Positions 1-7,398 of a stretch of 26,071 nucleotides of DNA are shown here, piece by piece (position 1 is the first letter of the stretch; each line of letters begins with the position of its first letter). The DNA comes from JASLCR01 sp046462475. Its GTDB lineage: Bacteria; Patescibacteriota; Saccharimonadia; Saccharimonadales; Saccharimonadaceae. The DNA lies in NCBI GenBank assembly GCA_046462475.1, contig JBKGVB010000022.1, forward strand, positions 1 to 26,071, in the 5' to 3' direction. The notes beneath the pieces are model-generated. The model had not been told where the DNA came from. It searched no databases and saw nothing but the letters and a program-made list of their open reading frames with translations. Made by a program: the position numbers and the translations under genes.

Positions 1-1
1 C

Positions 2-88
2 TCTGTCTATGATGAAGTAAAAGCAAGAACGAGAGTGTTATTAAGTAGGGTTAATGATGATGAGTCAACGGACTCTTCAAGTCAATAA
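2..88 (+). CDS. Possible 3' end of an upstream gene (partial)
   Basis: An open frame enters from the left edge and runs 28 codons to a TAA at 86-88, overlapping the start of the next gene by about 30 nt in another frame. Its end reads as a helical charged stretch (VYDEVKARTRVLL) followed by a Ser/Asp-rich tail. HEPN genes often follow, and overlap, a small nucleotidyltransferase (MNT) gene, so this could be the end of such a partner, but no diagnostic motif is visible. The other two plus frames close at 10-12 and 18-20, so the true upstream gene could instead end there. This is weak evidence. Confidence 0.3.
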   Translation, partial: SVYDEVKARTRVLLSRVNDDESTDSSSQ

Positions 89-485
89 TATCTTGGGCCG
101 ACACTCAGTTCTAGGCTCACTTCTGGCCGAAAGTGATTCTTGCTACCAAGAGGAGAAATTTTTTTCAGCACTAGCATGCCTATTTATTGCGATAGAAGCA
201 GCGTTGAAGTTTGGGCTAGACAGTACATCTGCAAGTGGTATGAATCAAACAATTAATGATGCATTGGCTGCAAAATTAATTTCGGAAACAGAGCACGATT
301 CACTCCATCAGTTTCGACAAATTAGAAACGGCTATTTCCATAATGACCATTACTCAGAGGCTATAGTGGCTGATGGTATAATTTATCAGTTTAGCGAAGC
401 TGAGACGCATGAATTTATTTATCAAGAATATTCAGATTTAATCTTTAATGTAGTAGAACGTATAGTCAAGCGAGACAGTATCTAA
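60..485 (+). CDS. HEPN-domain-like small protein
   Basis: A mostly helical protein of about 141 residues. It carries FRQIRNGYFHN near residue 90, which fits the R-x4-6-H motif of HEPN domains. An upstream helix (FFSALACLFIAIEAAL) matches the hydrophobic helix usually found before that motif. HEPN proteins are often RNases or toxins in toxin-antitoxin or phage-defence pairs, or partners of small nucleotidyltransferases; others are inactive scaffolds. Three ATGs lie in a row at 54, 57 and 60. I prefer 60 because AGTAGGG at 44-50 then sits at a usable distance. The family call is from motif and fold style only. Whether it is a toxin cannot be decided from this window because the upstream partner is cut off. 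Confidence 0.6.
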   Translation: MSQRTLQVNNILGRHSVLGSLLAESDSCYQEEKFFSALACLFIAIEAALKFGLDSTSASGMNQTINDALAAKLISETEHDSLHQFRQIRNGYFHNDHYSEAIVADGIIYQFSEAETHEFIYQEYSDLIFNVVERIVKRDSI

Positions 486-497
486 ATACTACAGGGA

Positions 498-575
498 TTA
501 AAGATACTCTTTACGACGTTTTTCCAATCTATACTGCTGGTATTGAGTATCGAGTAATTCTCTCCAGCGAATCAG
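498..575 (-). CDS. Possible 25-aa basic micro-ORF (CTG start)
   Basis: On the minus strand an open frame ending at 498 encodes IRWRELLDTQYQQYRLEKRR plus a few more residues, an amphipathic basic peptide unlike random sequence. A TATAAT (583-588, minus) ends 7 nt before a CTG codon, the same spacing seen for the leaderless genes in this window. There is no ATG start at that point; upstream codons remain open to 701. It could equally be chance coding in an intergenic spacer. Low confidence. Confidence 0.2.
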   Translation of the reverse strand: MIRWRELLDTQYQQYRLEKRRKEYL

Positions 576-618
576 TTCGGGTATTATACTATATAAACTT
601 GTTTGTTGGTGTACCTCC

Positions 619-656
619 AAGAAAATACGCGTACGATTCTGTAGGCGTATTTTCTT
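619..656. terminator. Inverted repeat, likely terminator between HEPN-like gene and comEC
   Basis: Perfect 12-bp arms, AAGAAAATACGC (619-630) and GCGTATTTTCTT (645-656), flank a 14-nt loop. The right arm is T-rich and is followed by TTG, so the plus-strand transcript would end in a U-rich stretch. The stem is AU-rich at its base, so strength is uncertain. It directly abuts the comEC -10 element. Confidence 0.55.
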
Positions 657-659
657 TTG

Positions 660-665
660 TATACT
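660..665 (+). promoter_or_regulatory. -10 element TATACT, comEC (leaderless layout)
   Basis: TATACT is followed by 6 nt (GGTCTC) and then the ATG at 672. With usual -10 to start-site spacing, transcription would begin at or next to the A of the ATG. No Shine-Dalgarno sequence is present. Confidence 0.55.
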
Positions 666-671
666 GGTCTC

Positions 672-2126
672 ATGAAATATGCGCTCGGGCGGCGGATACA
701 TGTTTCTTGGATGATTGCGGCAGCAGGTGTGGCTGTTTTTATCGGCGTGTGGCTAGCAAAATATGTCCCAGCCGGAATGTTCATTGCGATCACGTGGCTA
801 CTTGCTGGACTGCTGCTCTGTATGTGCTGCTTTATGTGGGGCTGTTCTTGGATGATTCCCTTCGTGGTGATCGGCGGTTTATTTATAGGCTTATGGCGCG
901 GAAGCGGTACGGAGTATGAGCTGAAGGCTTATAAGCAGTTGACAGGAAGAACGGTCGTTATTGATGGAGTCGTAAGTGATGACGCCGATGAAGACAAGCA
1001 GGGAAATACAGTCATACGACTTAAAGATATTTCTTTTGGTGTGCATCGCTTACCGGGACAGTTATGGGTTGGTTTGGCGAAAAAGATGCCAATCGAACGA
1101 AGCGATAGAGTGACAGTACGCGGGAAGCTAACGGACGGGTTTGGCACATTTAGCGGCAGTATGTACCGAGCTGCTATTGAGAAGGATATGCGACCTGAGC
1201 CGGGTGATGTGGCGCTTCATGTACGTGACTGGTTTTCCAATTTAGTGAGAAAAGCAATCCCCGAACCAGAAAGTGCGTTAGGTGTCGGATTCTTAGTGGG
1301 ACAACGACGAAGCTTGCCTGACGCACTTGATAATGCACTCAAGCTGGCCGGCCTTACTCACATTGTCGTGGCAAGTGGCTATAATCTTACGATTTTAGTA
1401 TGTCTTGCGCGTCGTTTATTTGAGAAAATCTCTAAATATCTCGCTACAGTTGCGAGTGGAGTATTAATAGCGGGTTTCATGGCTATAACAGGATTGAGTC
1501 CGAGTATGTCGCGTGCAGGGCTTGTGGCGGGGCTGAGCTTGGCGGCCTGGTATTATGGTCGGAAATTTCATCCTCTTGTACTTCTTCCAGTTGCGGTAGC
1601 AGTAACAGTGCTAATTAATCCATCGTATGCGTGGGGAGATATCGGTTGGCAATTGTCGTTTGCAGCGTTTGCCGGTGTGATGATTTTAGCACCGCTGCTT
1701 CAGAGCTTTTATTTTGGTAATAAGAAGCCGGGTGTTGTACGACAGATTCTAGGAGAGACAATTGCCGCAATGCTTATGACGGCACCAATTCTCATTGCAG
1801 CATTTGGGTATATTTCTAACGTAGCGATTTTTGCAAATCTTCTCGTATTGCCTTTAGTACCGCTCGCAATGCTACTGACATTTATCGGTGGAATCGGGGC
1901 ATTAATTTTTGGAGGAGCGGCCGCTGTATTCGGTTTTCCAGCCTACTTGCTGCTGACATATATGATAAAAATGACAGAGTTTTTTGCGGGATTGTCATGG
2001 GTGAAGACAGATGTTTCGATTGGACCCGGAGTAGTAGTTGGAATGTACGCATTATTGATCAGCTTCATGGCGTTTATGTGGTGGCGGACAAAACTAAACT
2101 TGCGCGACTCGAATCTAGTCGAATAA
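672..2126 (+). CDS. comEC: ComEC/Rec2-family DNA-uptake channel protein
   Basis: A 484-residue polytopic membrane protein. The N-terminal part has two or three membrane segments and a soluble DUF4131-like stretch (about 80-190). It is followed by the competence domain with the family signature LAGLTHIVVASGYNLTIL near residue 225 and several further membrane helices to the C-terminus. In known systems ComEC passes single-stranded DNA across the cytoplasmic membrane during transformation. Many ComEC proteins add a C-terminal metallo-beta-lactamase nuclease-like domain; this one ends after the membrane domain and lacks it. An in-frame TTG at 657 would add five residues but overlaps the -10 element, so ATG 672 is preferred. 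The type IV pilus genes and recA in the same window support a competence role. Confidence 0.85.
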   Translation: MKYALGRRIHVSWMIAAAGVAVFIGVWLAKYVPAGMFIAITWLLAGLLLCMCCFMWGCSWMIPFVVIGGLFIGLWRGSGTEYELKAYKQLTGRTVVIDGVVSDDADEDKQGNTVIRLKDISFGVHRLPGQLWVGLAKKMPIERSDRVTVRGKLTDGFGTFSGSMYRAAIEKDMRPEPGDVALHVRDWFSNLVRKAIPEPESALGVGFLVGQRRSLPDALDNALKLAGLTHIVVASGYNLTILVCLARRLFEKISKYLATVASGVLIAGFMAITGLSPSMSRAGLVAGLSLAAWYYGRKFHPLVLLPVAVAVTVLINPSYAWGDIGWQLSFAAFAGVMILAPLLQSFYFGNKKPGVVRQILGETIAAMLMTAPILIAAFGYISNVAIFANLLVLPLVPLAMLLTFIGGIGALIFGGAAAVFGFPAYLLLTYMIKMTEFFAGLSWVKTDVSIGPGVVVGMYALLISFMAFMWWRTKLNLRDSNLVE

Positions 2127-2128
2127 TC

Positions 2129-2137
2129 TGTTAAAAT
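2129..2137 (+). promoter_or_regulatory. Extended -10 promoter of yebC
   Basis: TGTTAAAAT fits TGn plus a -10 hexamer (TAAAAT, 2132-2137). It would give a leader of about 40 nt containing the yebC ribosome site GGAG at 2171-2174. No convincing -35 is seen. Confidence 0.4.
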
Positions 2138-2184
2138 ATAAATAATATATCGGATATAAATTCTTAATTTGGAGAAATTTTGCT

Positions 2185-2892
2185 ATGTCTGGACACAGTA
2201 AATGGTCGACAATCAAGCGTGAAAAAGGCGCCAAGGATGCAAAGCGTGGCGCTGTATTTACAAAACTAGGTAATCAAATCGCCATTGCAGCGCGTGGTGG
2301 CGTGGACCCTGCGATGAACCCAAGTCTTGCAATGGCGATTGAAAAAGCACGCCAAGCTAACATGCCAAAAGACAACATTCAGCGCTCAATCGATCGCGTA
2401 GCAGATAAATCTGCAGCACAGCTCGAAGAAGTTGCCTACGAAGGTTATGGCCCGGGCGGAGCTGGAATTATTATCGAGACCGCGACAGATAATCGCAACC
2501 GTACACTTCCTGAAGTCAAAACAGCACTGGTTAAAAATGGCGGTCGTATCGCCGATGCTGGCAGTGTGATGTTCCAGTTTACTCGTAAGGGAGTAATTCG
2601 GGTCACCGAAACTGGCGAAGAAACACTACTGACAATACTCGATGCTGGTGCCGAAGACGCGATCGAAGAAGATGGCGAGACGATTGTCTACACTGACCAA
2701 AAAGATCTGATGAAAGTACGAAAAGCACTTGTCGAAGCTGGTCTTGAAGTAAAAGACGCAGAACTGCAATATATCGCGAACACACCACTCGAAATAGCCG
2801 ATGATGAGACAAAAGAGAAGATCTTAAAAGTACTCGATGCACTTGATGATCTGGATGATGTCGTAGCAGTCCATACGAACGCAGAGCTCTAG
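2185..2892 (+). CDS. yebC: YebC/TACO1-family transcription or translation regulator
   Basis: 235 residues, the normal family length. It starts with the hallmark MSGHSKWSTIKREKGAKDAK and has GYGPGGAGIIIE near residue 90. Members were first described as DNA-binding regulators. More recent work on the family implicates some in relieving ribosome stalling on proline-rich stretches. The gene commonly sits just before ruvC, and here a lamin-tail gene lies between them. A GGAG at 2171-2174 precedes the ATG, so this gene has a conventional leader, unlike several neighbours. Confidence 0.95.
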   Translation: MSGHSKWSTIKREKGAKDAKRGAVFTKLGNQIAIAARGGVDPAMNPSLAMAIEKARQANMPKDNIQRSIDRVADKSAAQLEEVAYEGYGPGGAGIIIETATDNRNRTLPEVKTALVKNGGRIADAGSVMFQFTRKGVIRVTETGEETLLTILDAGAEDAIEEDGETIVYTDQKDLMKVRKALVEAGLEVKDAELQYIANTPLEIADDETKEKILKVLDALDDLDDVVAVHTNAEL

Positions 2893-2913
2893 TATTTTGC
2901 AGTGACTGCAGTG

Positions 2914-2919
2914 TATACT
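2914..2919 (+). promoter_or_regulatory. -10 element TATACT, lamin-tail gene and ruvC
   Basis: TATACT lies in the 36-nt gap after yebC and ends 9 nt before the ATG at 2929, predicting a leader of zero to three nucleotides. It would drive the lamin-tail gene and the overlapping ruvC. Confidence 0.5.
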
Positions 2920-2928
2920 TTAAGTAGT

Positions 2929-4482
2929 ATGAAACGGCTGCTTGCATTGCTCTTGGCTGGAATCACTCCCCTCATGCTGCTCTCTAGCAGTGGTGTATAT
3001 GCAGTTGAAATGACGCCTGCACCAGATACAGAATTATCTGATGTGTATATTAGTGGATTTTCTCTTATCTCTTCAGGAGTTGGCTCAAGCTTGCAGGTCG
3101 TAGAGCTCTACAATACCGGAAGCGGTGTTATCGATCTCAATAATTGGCGCATAGAAGCGTCAAGTAGGAGCGAGTCATGTACTGTATGGCTGAGTGGCTT
3201 TTTACTACCCAAGAGTTATGGCCTGCTGGCGAGCGAAGGCCTTGCATCTCAGCCGCAAATTGTTGCAATGAATAATCCTGGATGCACACTCGAGAGCTCT
3301 GCTATGACATCATTTAGCCTTGTTTCTCCGGAAGGGAAAGCAGAAGTAACGACGGGAATTATGTTTGGTGATTTTGTGCGTACGAACATCACAAGTACAT
3401 ATCGTGGGGGTACTTTCTCGCATGATTTTGTAACGTTGGATAAAGCCGCAAATCGCTCGCCAAAAAGTTTTTACTACGGAGGCTGGTATACACCGATAGA
3501 ATCCACGCCAGTTAAGATCGCTGAAATATTGCCACATGCGCGTGATTGTTCGCCAAATGAAAATACTATGGGTTGCCAGGATTATGTAAAACTGCATAAT
3601 CCCGGCAACGAAGAATGGCCCCTTAATGGGCTGCGACTGCGCATAGGGTACGCAGGGCAGAGCGTCACCTCGAGCAATGCGATTGTTCTTGGTGGGACGA
3701 TTCCAGCGGGTGGTTACGCAACATTTATGACCAAAGCAGACGGTAGCAGCATGTCGATTACTGATAGCGGTGGATGGGTGTGGCTTGAAGATGTGTGGGG
3801 GATTGGCGGGCCGCTGAAAGACGCCGTAGGTAAAACGACAGTCGTGGAGTATCCAAGTGCTAGCTCGACAAATAAGATAGGCTGGGCGTGGGCATATGAC
3901 CAAAGTGACAGTGCATGGAAGTGGACGGCAAAGCTTGCTGCTAGTGATCAGCCAAGTGAATTTTATATACCAACAAACGAGCCAGGCAAGGATGTGTCTA
4001 ATTTAACGCCGTGTCGCGCCGATCAGTACCGAAATCCTCTCACGAATCGATGCAATCTTGTCTCGTCAGCAAGCACTACGACGCGGCAATGCGCAGCCAA
4101 TCAGTATAGAAGTTCTGAAACTAACCGCTGTCGCCTGCTTACGAGTACAGCTGGGTCGCAGACATCATGTAAGGAAAACCAATATCGCAATCCAGAGACG
4201 AATCGCTGCAAGTCAAATGCGACAACAGCCAGTTCTTTGAAGGCATGTGACGCCAATCAAGAACGAAATCCTTCCACAAATCGGTGTCGTAAGATTGCAT
4301 CAACAATGCCTGTGGCAGATTTTGCCGTGACAAAAGATGGGGCAAAAGAAAAGAGTACACCTCTTGGATGGATGGCGTTTGTAAGCGTAGGAGTGCTTGT
4401 CATTATGTATGGAATATGGGAATGGCGTTTCGAAATTGGAAAGTTCTTTGGTACTATACTACGCGTGGTAAAGAAATTATGA
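2929..4482 (+). CDS. Surface protein with lamin-tail domains and Cys-bracketed repeats
   Basis: 517 residues. Layout: a signal peptide (about 1-25, cleavage plausible after GVYA), a first lamin-tail-like beta domain (about 35-140, with LQVVELYNTGSGVIDLNNW), and a second (about 195-300, with DYVKLHNPGNEEWPLNGLRL). Four copies of a C-x3-Q-[YE]-R-x3-TNRC motif follow, then a C-terminal membrane helix with a basic tail (KFFGTILRVVKKL). It is thus an anchored extracytoplasmic protein. Lamin-tail domains occur in many secreted bacterial proteins and nucleases; no nuclease motif is seen here, and the ligand is unknown. An upstream in-frame GTG at 2902 precedes the -10 element, so ATG 2929 is used. 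Its stop overlaps the ruvC start by 4 nt (ATGA), which couples it to a DNA-repair gene with no evident functional link. Confidence 0.85.
   Translation: MKRLLALLLAGITPLMLLSSSGVYAVEMTPAPDTELSDVYISGFSLISSGVGSSLQVVELYNTGSGVIDLNNWRIEASSRSESCTVWLSGFLLPKSYGLLASEGLASQPQIVAMNNPGCTLESSAMTSFSLVSPEGKAEVTTGIMFGDFVRTNITSTYRGGTFSHDFVTLDKAANRSPKSFYYGGWYTPIESTPVKIAEILPHARDCSPNENTMGCQDYVKLHNPGNEEWPLNGLRLRIGYAGQSVTSSNAIVLGGTIPAGGYATFMTKADGSSMSITDSGGWVWLEDVWGIGGPLKDAVGKTTVVEYPSASSTNKIGWAWAYDQSDSAWKWTAKLAASDQPSEFYIPTNEPGKDVSNLTPCRADQYRNPLTNRCNLVSSASTTTRQCAANQYRSSETNRCRLLTSTAGSQTSCKENQYRNPETNRCKSNATTASSLKACDANQERNPSTNRCRKIASTMPVADFAVTKDGAKEKSTPLGWMAFVSVGVLVIMYGIWEWRFEIGKFFGTILRVVKKL
4012..4287 (+). repeat. Four in-frame 78-nt repeat units with TNRC motif
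   Basis: The first cysteine codon of each motif falls at 4012, 4090, 4168 and 4246, exactly 78 nt (26 codons) apart. Each 14-residue core begins and ends with cysteine (for example CKENQYRNPETNRC), and a Ser/Thr-rich linker of 12 residues separates cores. The protein motif is far better conserved than the DNA, so selection appears to act on the peptide and not recent duplication. Confidence 0.9.
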
Positions 4483-4958
4483 GAATCATAGGTATCGATC
4501 CAGGAACAGGCATTTTAGGATTCGGTGTTGTTGATGCAGACGGCGGGAAGTTCACTATGGTGACTGGCGGGGTGATTACTACACCTGCTCACACGCCGCT
4601 GGATGAGCGTCTCGAAGAAATATTTGATGGGCTGACCGATATCATTGCCGAGACAAAACCGGATGTTATGAGTATCGAAAAGCTCTTCTTTGCGCGCAAT
4701 GTGACTACCGCAATGAGTGTGTCGCATGCGCGTGGTGTGGCTATGCTGACCGGAAGAAAAGCCGGCTTGCCGATTTTTGAATATACTCCGATGGAGATCA
4801 AGCAGACGTTGACTGGCTACGGAAAAGCCGACAAGAAACAGATGCAGGAGATGGTGAAATTACAGCTTGGCTTGGCGCAGGTGCCAAAGCCGGATGATGC
4901 CGCTGATGCGCTGGCTGCAGCTATCACCTACGCCCTGATGTCGCGCGCCGACTCATAG
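4479..4958 (+). CDS. ruvC: Holliday junction resolvase RuvC
   Basis: 159 residues, near the usual size. It begins with MRIIGIDPGTGILGFGVV, holding the catalytic Asp7. The second acidic site is in SIEKLFFARN (Glu67), and the C-terminal acidic cluster is PDDAADALAAAI (about 139-143). RuvC cuts four-way junctions bound by RuvAB. The start is set by the family N-terminus and the 4-nt overlap with the preceding stop; an upstream frame extension from 4368 only reads through the preceding gene. ruvA and ruvB lie further on, separated by a cell-wall gene. Confidence 0.95.
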   Translation: MRIIGIDPGTGILGFGVVDADGGKFTMVTGGVITTPAHTPLDERLEEIFDGLTDIIAETKPDVMSIEKLFFARNVTTAMSVSHARGVAMLTGRKAGLPIFEYTPMEIKQTLTGYGKADKKQMQEMVKLQLGLAQVPKPDDAADALAAAITYALMSRADS

Positions 4959-4977
4959 GTGGTTATTTAGCGCAAAA

Positions 4978-4986
4978 TGATATAAT
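4978..4986 (+). promoter_or_regulatory. Extended -10 promoter TGATATAAT, penicillin-binding protein
   Basis: A perfect TGn-TATAAT is followed by 6 nt and the ATG at 4993. No ribosome site is present between. This is the clearest leaderless-type promoter in the window. Confidence 0.7.
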
Positions 4987-4992
4987 AAATGC

Positions 4993-7377
4993 ATGTATCG
5001 CCAAGGTAAATATACGAAGAGACGCGGTCCTGTCGTTAGGACGAAGCATTTTCTAAAACGACGGTGGAGCTGGTACAAAAAACTACCGGTATGGAAGAAA
5101 ATTGCCTATCCGGCGACACCTATTATTTTATTTGCGATTGTCGTGCCGATTGCGACCTACCTCTACTTTGCGCGTGATATCTCAAATATAGATCGCTTGC
5201 TAAACCGTAACAACACTGGAGTCGTACTTCTCGATCGAAGTGGAAAGGTATTCTACGAAACACCTGGTGCTCGGCCTGGGCATCGCGATATGATACCGCT
5301 CACCAAGATCTCAAAGGATATGCAGAATGCGCTCGTGGCGAGTGAAGACAAAGATTTTTATAAGCACAGTGGCTTCTCGGTACTGTCAACCGCACGAGCA
5401 GTGTATGGATATGTGATTCATGGCGGCGGTAGCTTTGGTGGTTCGACTATTACGCAGCAGCTGGCCAAGATTACGCTGCTTTCAAGCCATCGTAGCTTCT
5501 TGCGTCAGTATCAGGCATTTTCGATTGCAGTCGCGATTGAAAGCAAGTATTCCAAAGATGAGATACTTGATATGTATCTCAACTCAGTCTATTTCGGAGA
5601 GAATTCATTTGGTATCGAGGATGCTGCAAAAGCGTACTTTAATACGACGCCAGACAAGCTTGACCTTGCGCAGAGCGCGATGATCGTGGGAGTGTTGCCA
5701 GCCCCTAGTGCGTACTCGCCTATCTCTGGAAATGCTACGTATGCCAAAGAGCGACAGACATATGTACTAGATCAGATGGTGAAGGATGGCTATATTACCG
5801 ATGCTCAAAAGAATGCAGCACTCGTCGAAAAGCTTCACTATGCGAAGCCACGAAATGCGATTGACAATGCAGCGCCACACTTTACCGAAATGGTACTTGA
5901 TGAACTCTACCAAAAGTATGGACAGGAGAAGGTGCTCCGTTCTGGCTATCAGGTAAAGACGACGCTTGATCTTGGTCTTCAGAAAAAGGCAAACCAAGCT
6001 GTTGATAACAATATGGCAAATGTTCGTGCAAATGGAGGAAGCAACGCGAGCCTCATCTCTATCGATCCACAGTCGGGTGGCATTCGGGCGCTTGTAGGAA
6101 GTGCTGACTATAGCAATACAAAGTGGGGCCAGGTAAATATGGCGATTACGCCACGTCAGCCGGGAAGTAGCTTCAAGCCGATCTACTACAGTGATGCATT
6201 AGCACGCGGGGTTATTACACCTGTGACGGTCCTGCAAGATACTGCTGCTGCGCGCAATAACTTCCCCAATTATTCTACAGTGAACAATTATGACATGGGT
6301 TTTCGTGGCAATGTGACGGTGCGCCAGGCGCTGGACTGGTCGCTCAATATTCCAGCGGTCGAAGTAATGCAAAAGGAGACGATTCCTAAAGCAGTCGAGG
6401 CGGCAAAGCGTGTCGGTATTACCACCATGAAGAGTGCCGATAATTACGGACTGGCATTGGCGCTTGGTGCGCAAGAAGTCCCACTTGAGGAAATGACGAA
6501 CGCGTATGCATCATTTGGTAACGGCGGACAGCAGTATGCAGTGTCGAGTATCCAATCTATTGAGGATAAATACGGCAATACAATCTATACGATGCCAAAG
6601 GATTCTAAGGAAGTGATTTCTCAGCAAGGTGCATACCTCATCTCGAGCATCTTATCGGATAATACGACGCGTGCTCGTATGTTTGGCTCGTCACTCAATG
6701 TAGTCGGTACGGACTATCAGACGAAAACTGTTGCTGTAAAGACCGGTACGACAGAAGATAATCATGATGCTTGGACAATTGGCTATACGCCATACGTTGC
6801 AACTGGTGTGTGGGTCGGCAACAACGACAACACGGCAATGCAAAGCAGTGGTGGGGAGATGGCTGGGCCAATATGGCGTCAGTTTATGGGCGAGGCAGTG
6901 GGCACCTCAAATCCAAAGTTCGTGCAGCCAGCAGGCATCACAAAGGCAACAGTCTGTACTGCCATGGGTGCAATGACTGACTACTTCCTCAGCTCAGATG
7001 TACCGAGCAAGTGTCAGACAGAGACGTCAACACCACAGAAAAAACCTACGACAAAAGTTGAAAAATGTACGATTAAAGGCAAGAAAAATCTTGATGCCAA
7101 TGATCCGAATTGTAAAGAAGATATGTGTACTATTCCGGGGCTCACACAATACGCAGCCAATGATCCAAAGTGTGATGCTACTGATACAGATGGCGACGGC
7201 GTGCCAGACAGTATCGACCAATGTCCTAATACGCCGCCAGGAGTGCCTGTAGATGATGTGGGCTGTTCGGCAACGCAGTCTCCGGGTAGCGGAAACGGAT
7301 CAGGATCAACGGGTGGTACTGGATCAACTGGCAGCGGTAATGGCTCCGGTTTGCCTAAGGTCAAGAAAAATAACTAA
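4993..7377 (+). CDS. Class A penicillin-binding protein (glycosyltransferase/transpeptidase)
   Basis: 794 residues. A basic cytoplasmic start and one membrane anchor (about 35-58) precede a GT51 glycosyltransferase domain with EDKDFYKHSG (Glu118) and GGSTITQQLAK. The transpeptidase domain has Ser392 in PGSSFKP, SLN near 450 and VKTGTT near 583. It polymerises and cross-links peptidoglycan outside the membrane. The C-terminal 130 residues are unusual: two 16-residue cysteine-bracketed repeats (CTIKGKKNLDANDPNC and CTIPGLTQYAANDPKC), then a thrombospondin-type-3-like calcium-binding motif (DTDGDGVPDSIDQCP, from Asp731), then a Gly/Ser-rich tail. It sits between ruvC and ruvA under its own promoter. 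Confidence 0.93.
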   Translation: MYRQGKYTKRRGPVVRTKHFLKRRWSWYKKLPVWKKIAYPATPIILFAIVVPIATYLYFARDISNIDRLLNRNNTGVVLLDRSGKVFYETPGARPGHRDMIPLTKISKDMQNALVASEDKDFYKHSGFSVLSTARAVYGYVIHGGGSFGGSTITQQLAKITLLSSHRSFLRQYQAFSIAVAIESKYSKDEILDMYLNSVYFGENSFGIEDAAKAYFNTTPDKLDLAQSAMIVGVLPAPSAYSPISGNATYAKERQTYVLDQMVKDGYITDAQKNAALVEKLHYAKPRNAIDNAAPHFTEMVLDELYQKYGQEKVLRSGYQVKTTLDLGLQKKANQAVDNNMANVRANGGSNASLISIDPQSGGIRALVGSADYSNTKWGQVNMAITPRQPGSSFKPIYYSDALARGVITPVTVLQDTAAARNNFPNYSTVNNYDMGFRGNVTVRQALDWSLNIPAVEVMQKETIPKAVEAAKRVGITTMKSADNYGLALALGAQEVPLEEMTNAYASFGNGGQQYAVSSIQSIEDKYGNTIYTMPKDSKEVISQQGAYLISSILSDNTTRARMFGSSLNVVGTDYQTKTVAVKTGTTEDNHDAWTIGYTPYVATGVWVGNNDNTAMQSSGGEMAGPIWRQFMGEAVGTSNPKFVQPAGITKATVCTAMGAMTDYFLSSDVPSKCQTETSTPQKKPTTKVEKCTIKGKKNLDANDPNCKEDMCTIPGLTQYAANDPKCDATDTDGDGVPDSIDQCPNTPPGVPVDDVGCSATQSPGSGNGSGSTGGTGSTGSGNGSGLPKVKKNN

Positions 7378-7382
7378 TTTTG

Positions 7383-7391
7383 TGGCATAAT
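7383..7391 (+). promoter_or_regulatory. Extended -10 promoter TGGCATAAT, ruvA
   Basis: TGn plus CATAAT lies in the 21-nt gap after the penicillin-binding protein gene and ends 7 nt before the ruvA ATG at 7399. No Shine-Dalgarno is present. It predicts a leaderless ruvAB transcript. Confidence 0.55.
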
Positions 7392-7398
7392 TATAGAT

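Noticed and set aside
657..671. TTG at 657 as comEC start
   Set aside because: It overlaps the TATACT element and the terminator-like repeat; ATG 672 fits the leaderless pattern.
2902..2928. Upstream GTG start for the lamin-tail protein
   Set aside because: It lies before the -10 element; ATG 2929 starts a proper signal peptide.
3310..3903. 197-codon open frame opposite the lamin-tail gene
   Set aside because: Residue content (many Cys, His, Trp, Arg) looks random, no start signal; the plus strand has a clear signal peptide and domains.
4012..4287. CRISPR or DNA-level tandem repeat
   Set aside because: The 78-nt period is in frame and the protein is conserved more than the DNA; there are no spacers or identical repeats.
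4368..4478. N-terminal extension of RuvC
   Set aside because: It only reads through the end of the preceding gene in another frame; the family N-terminus is MRIIGIDPG at 4479.
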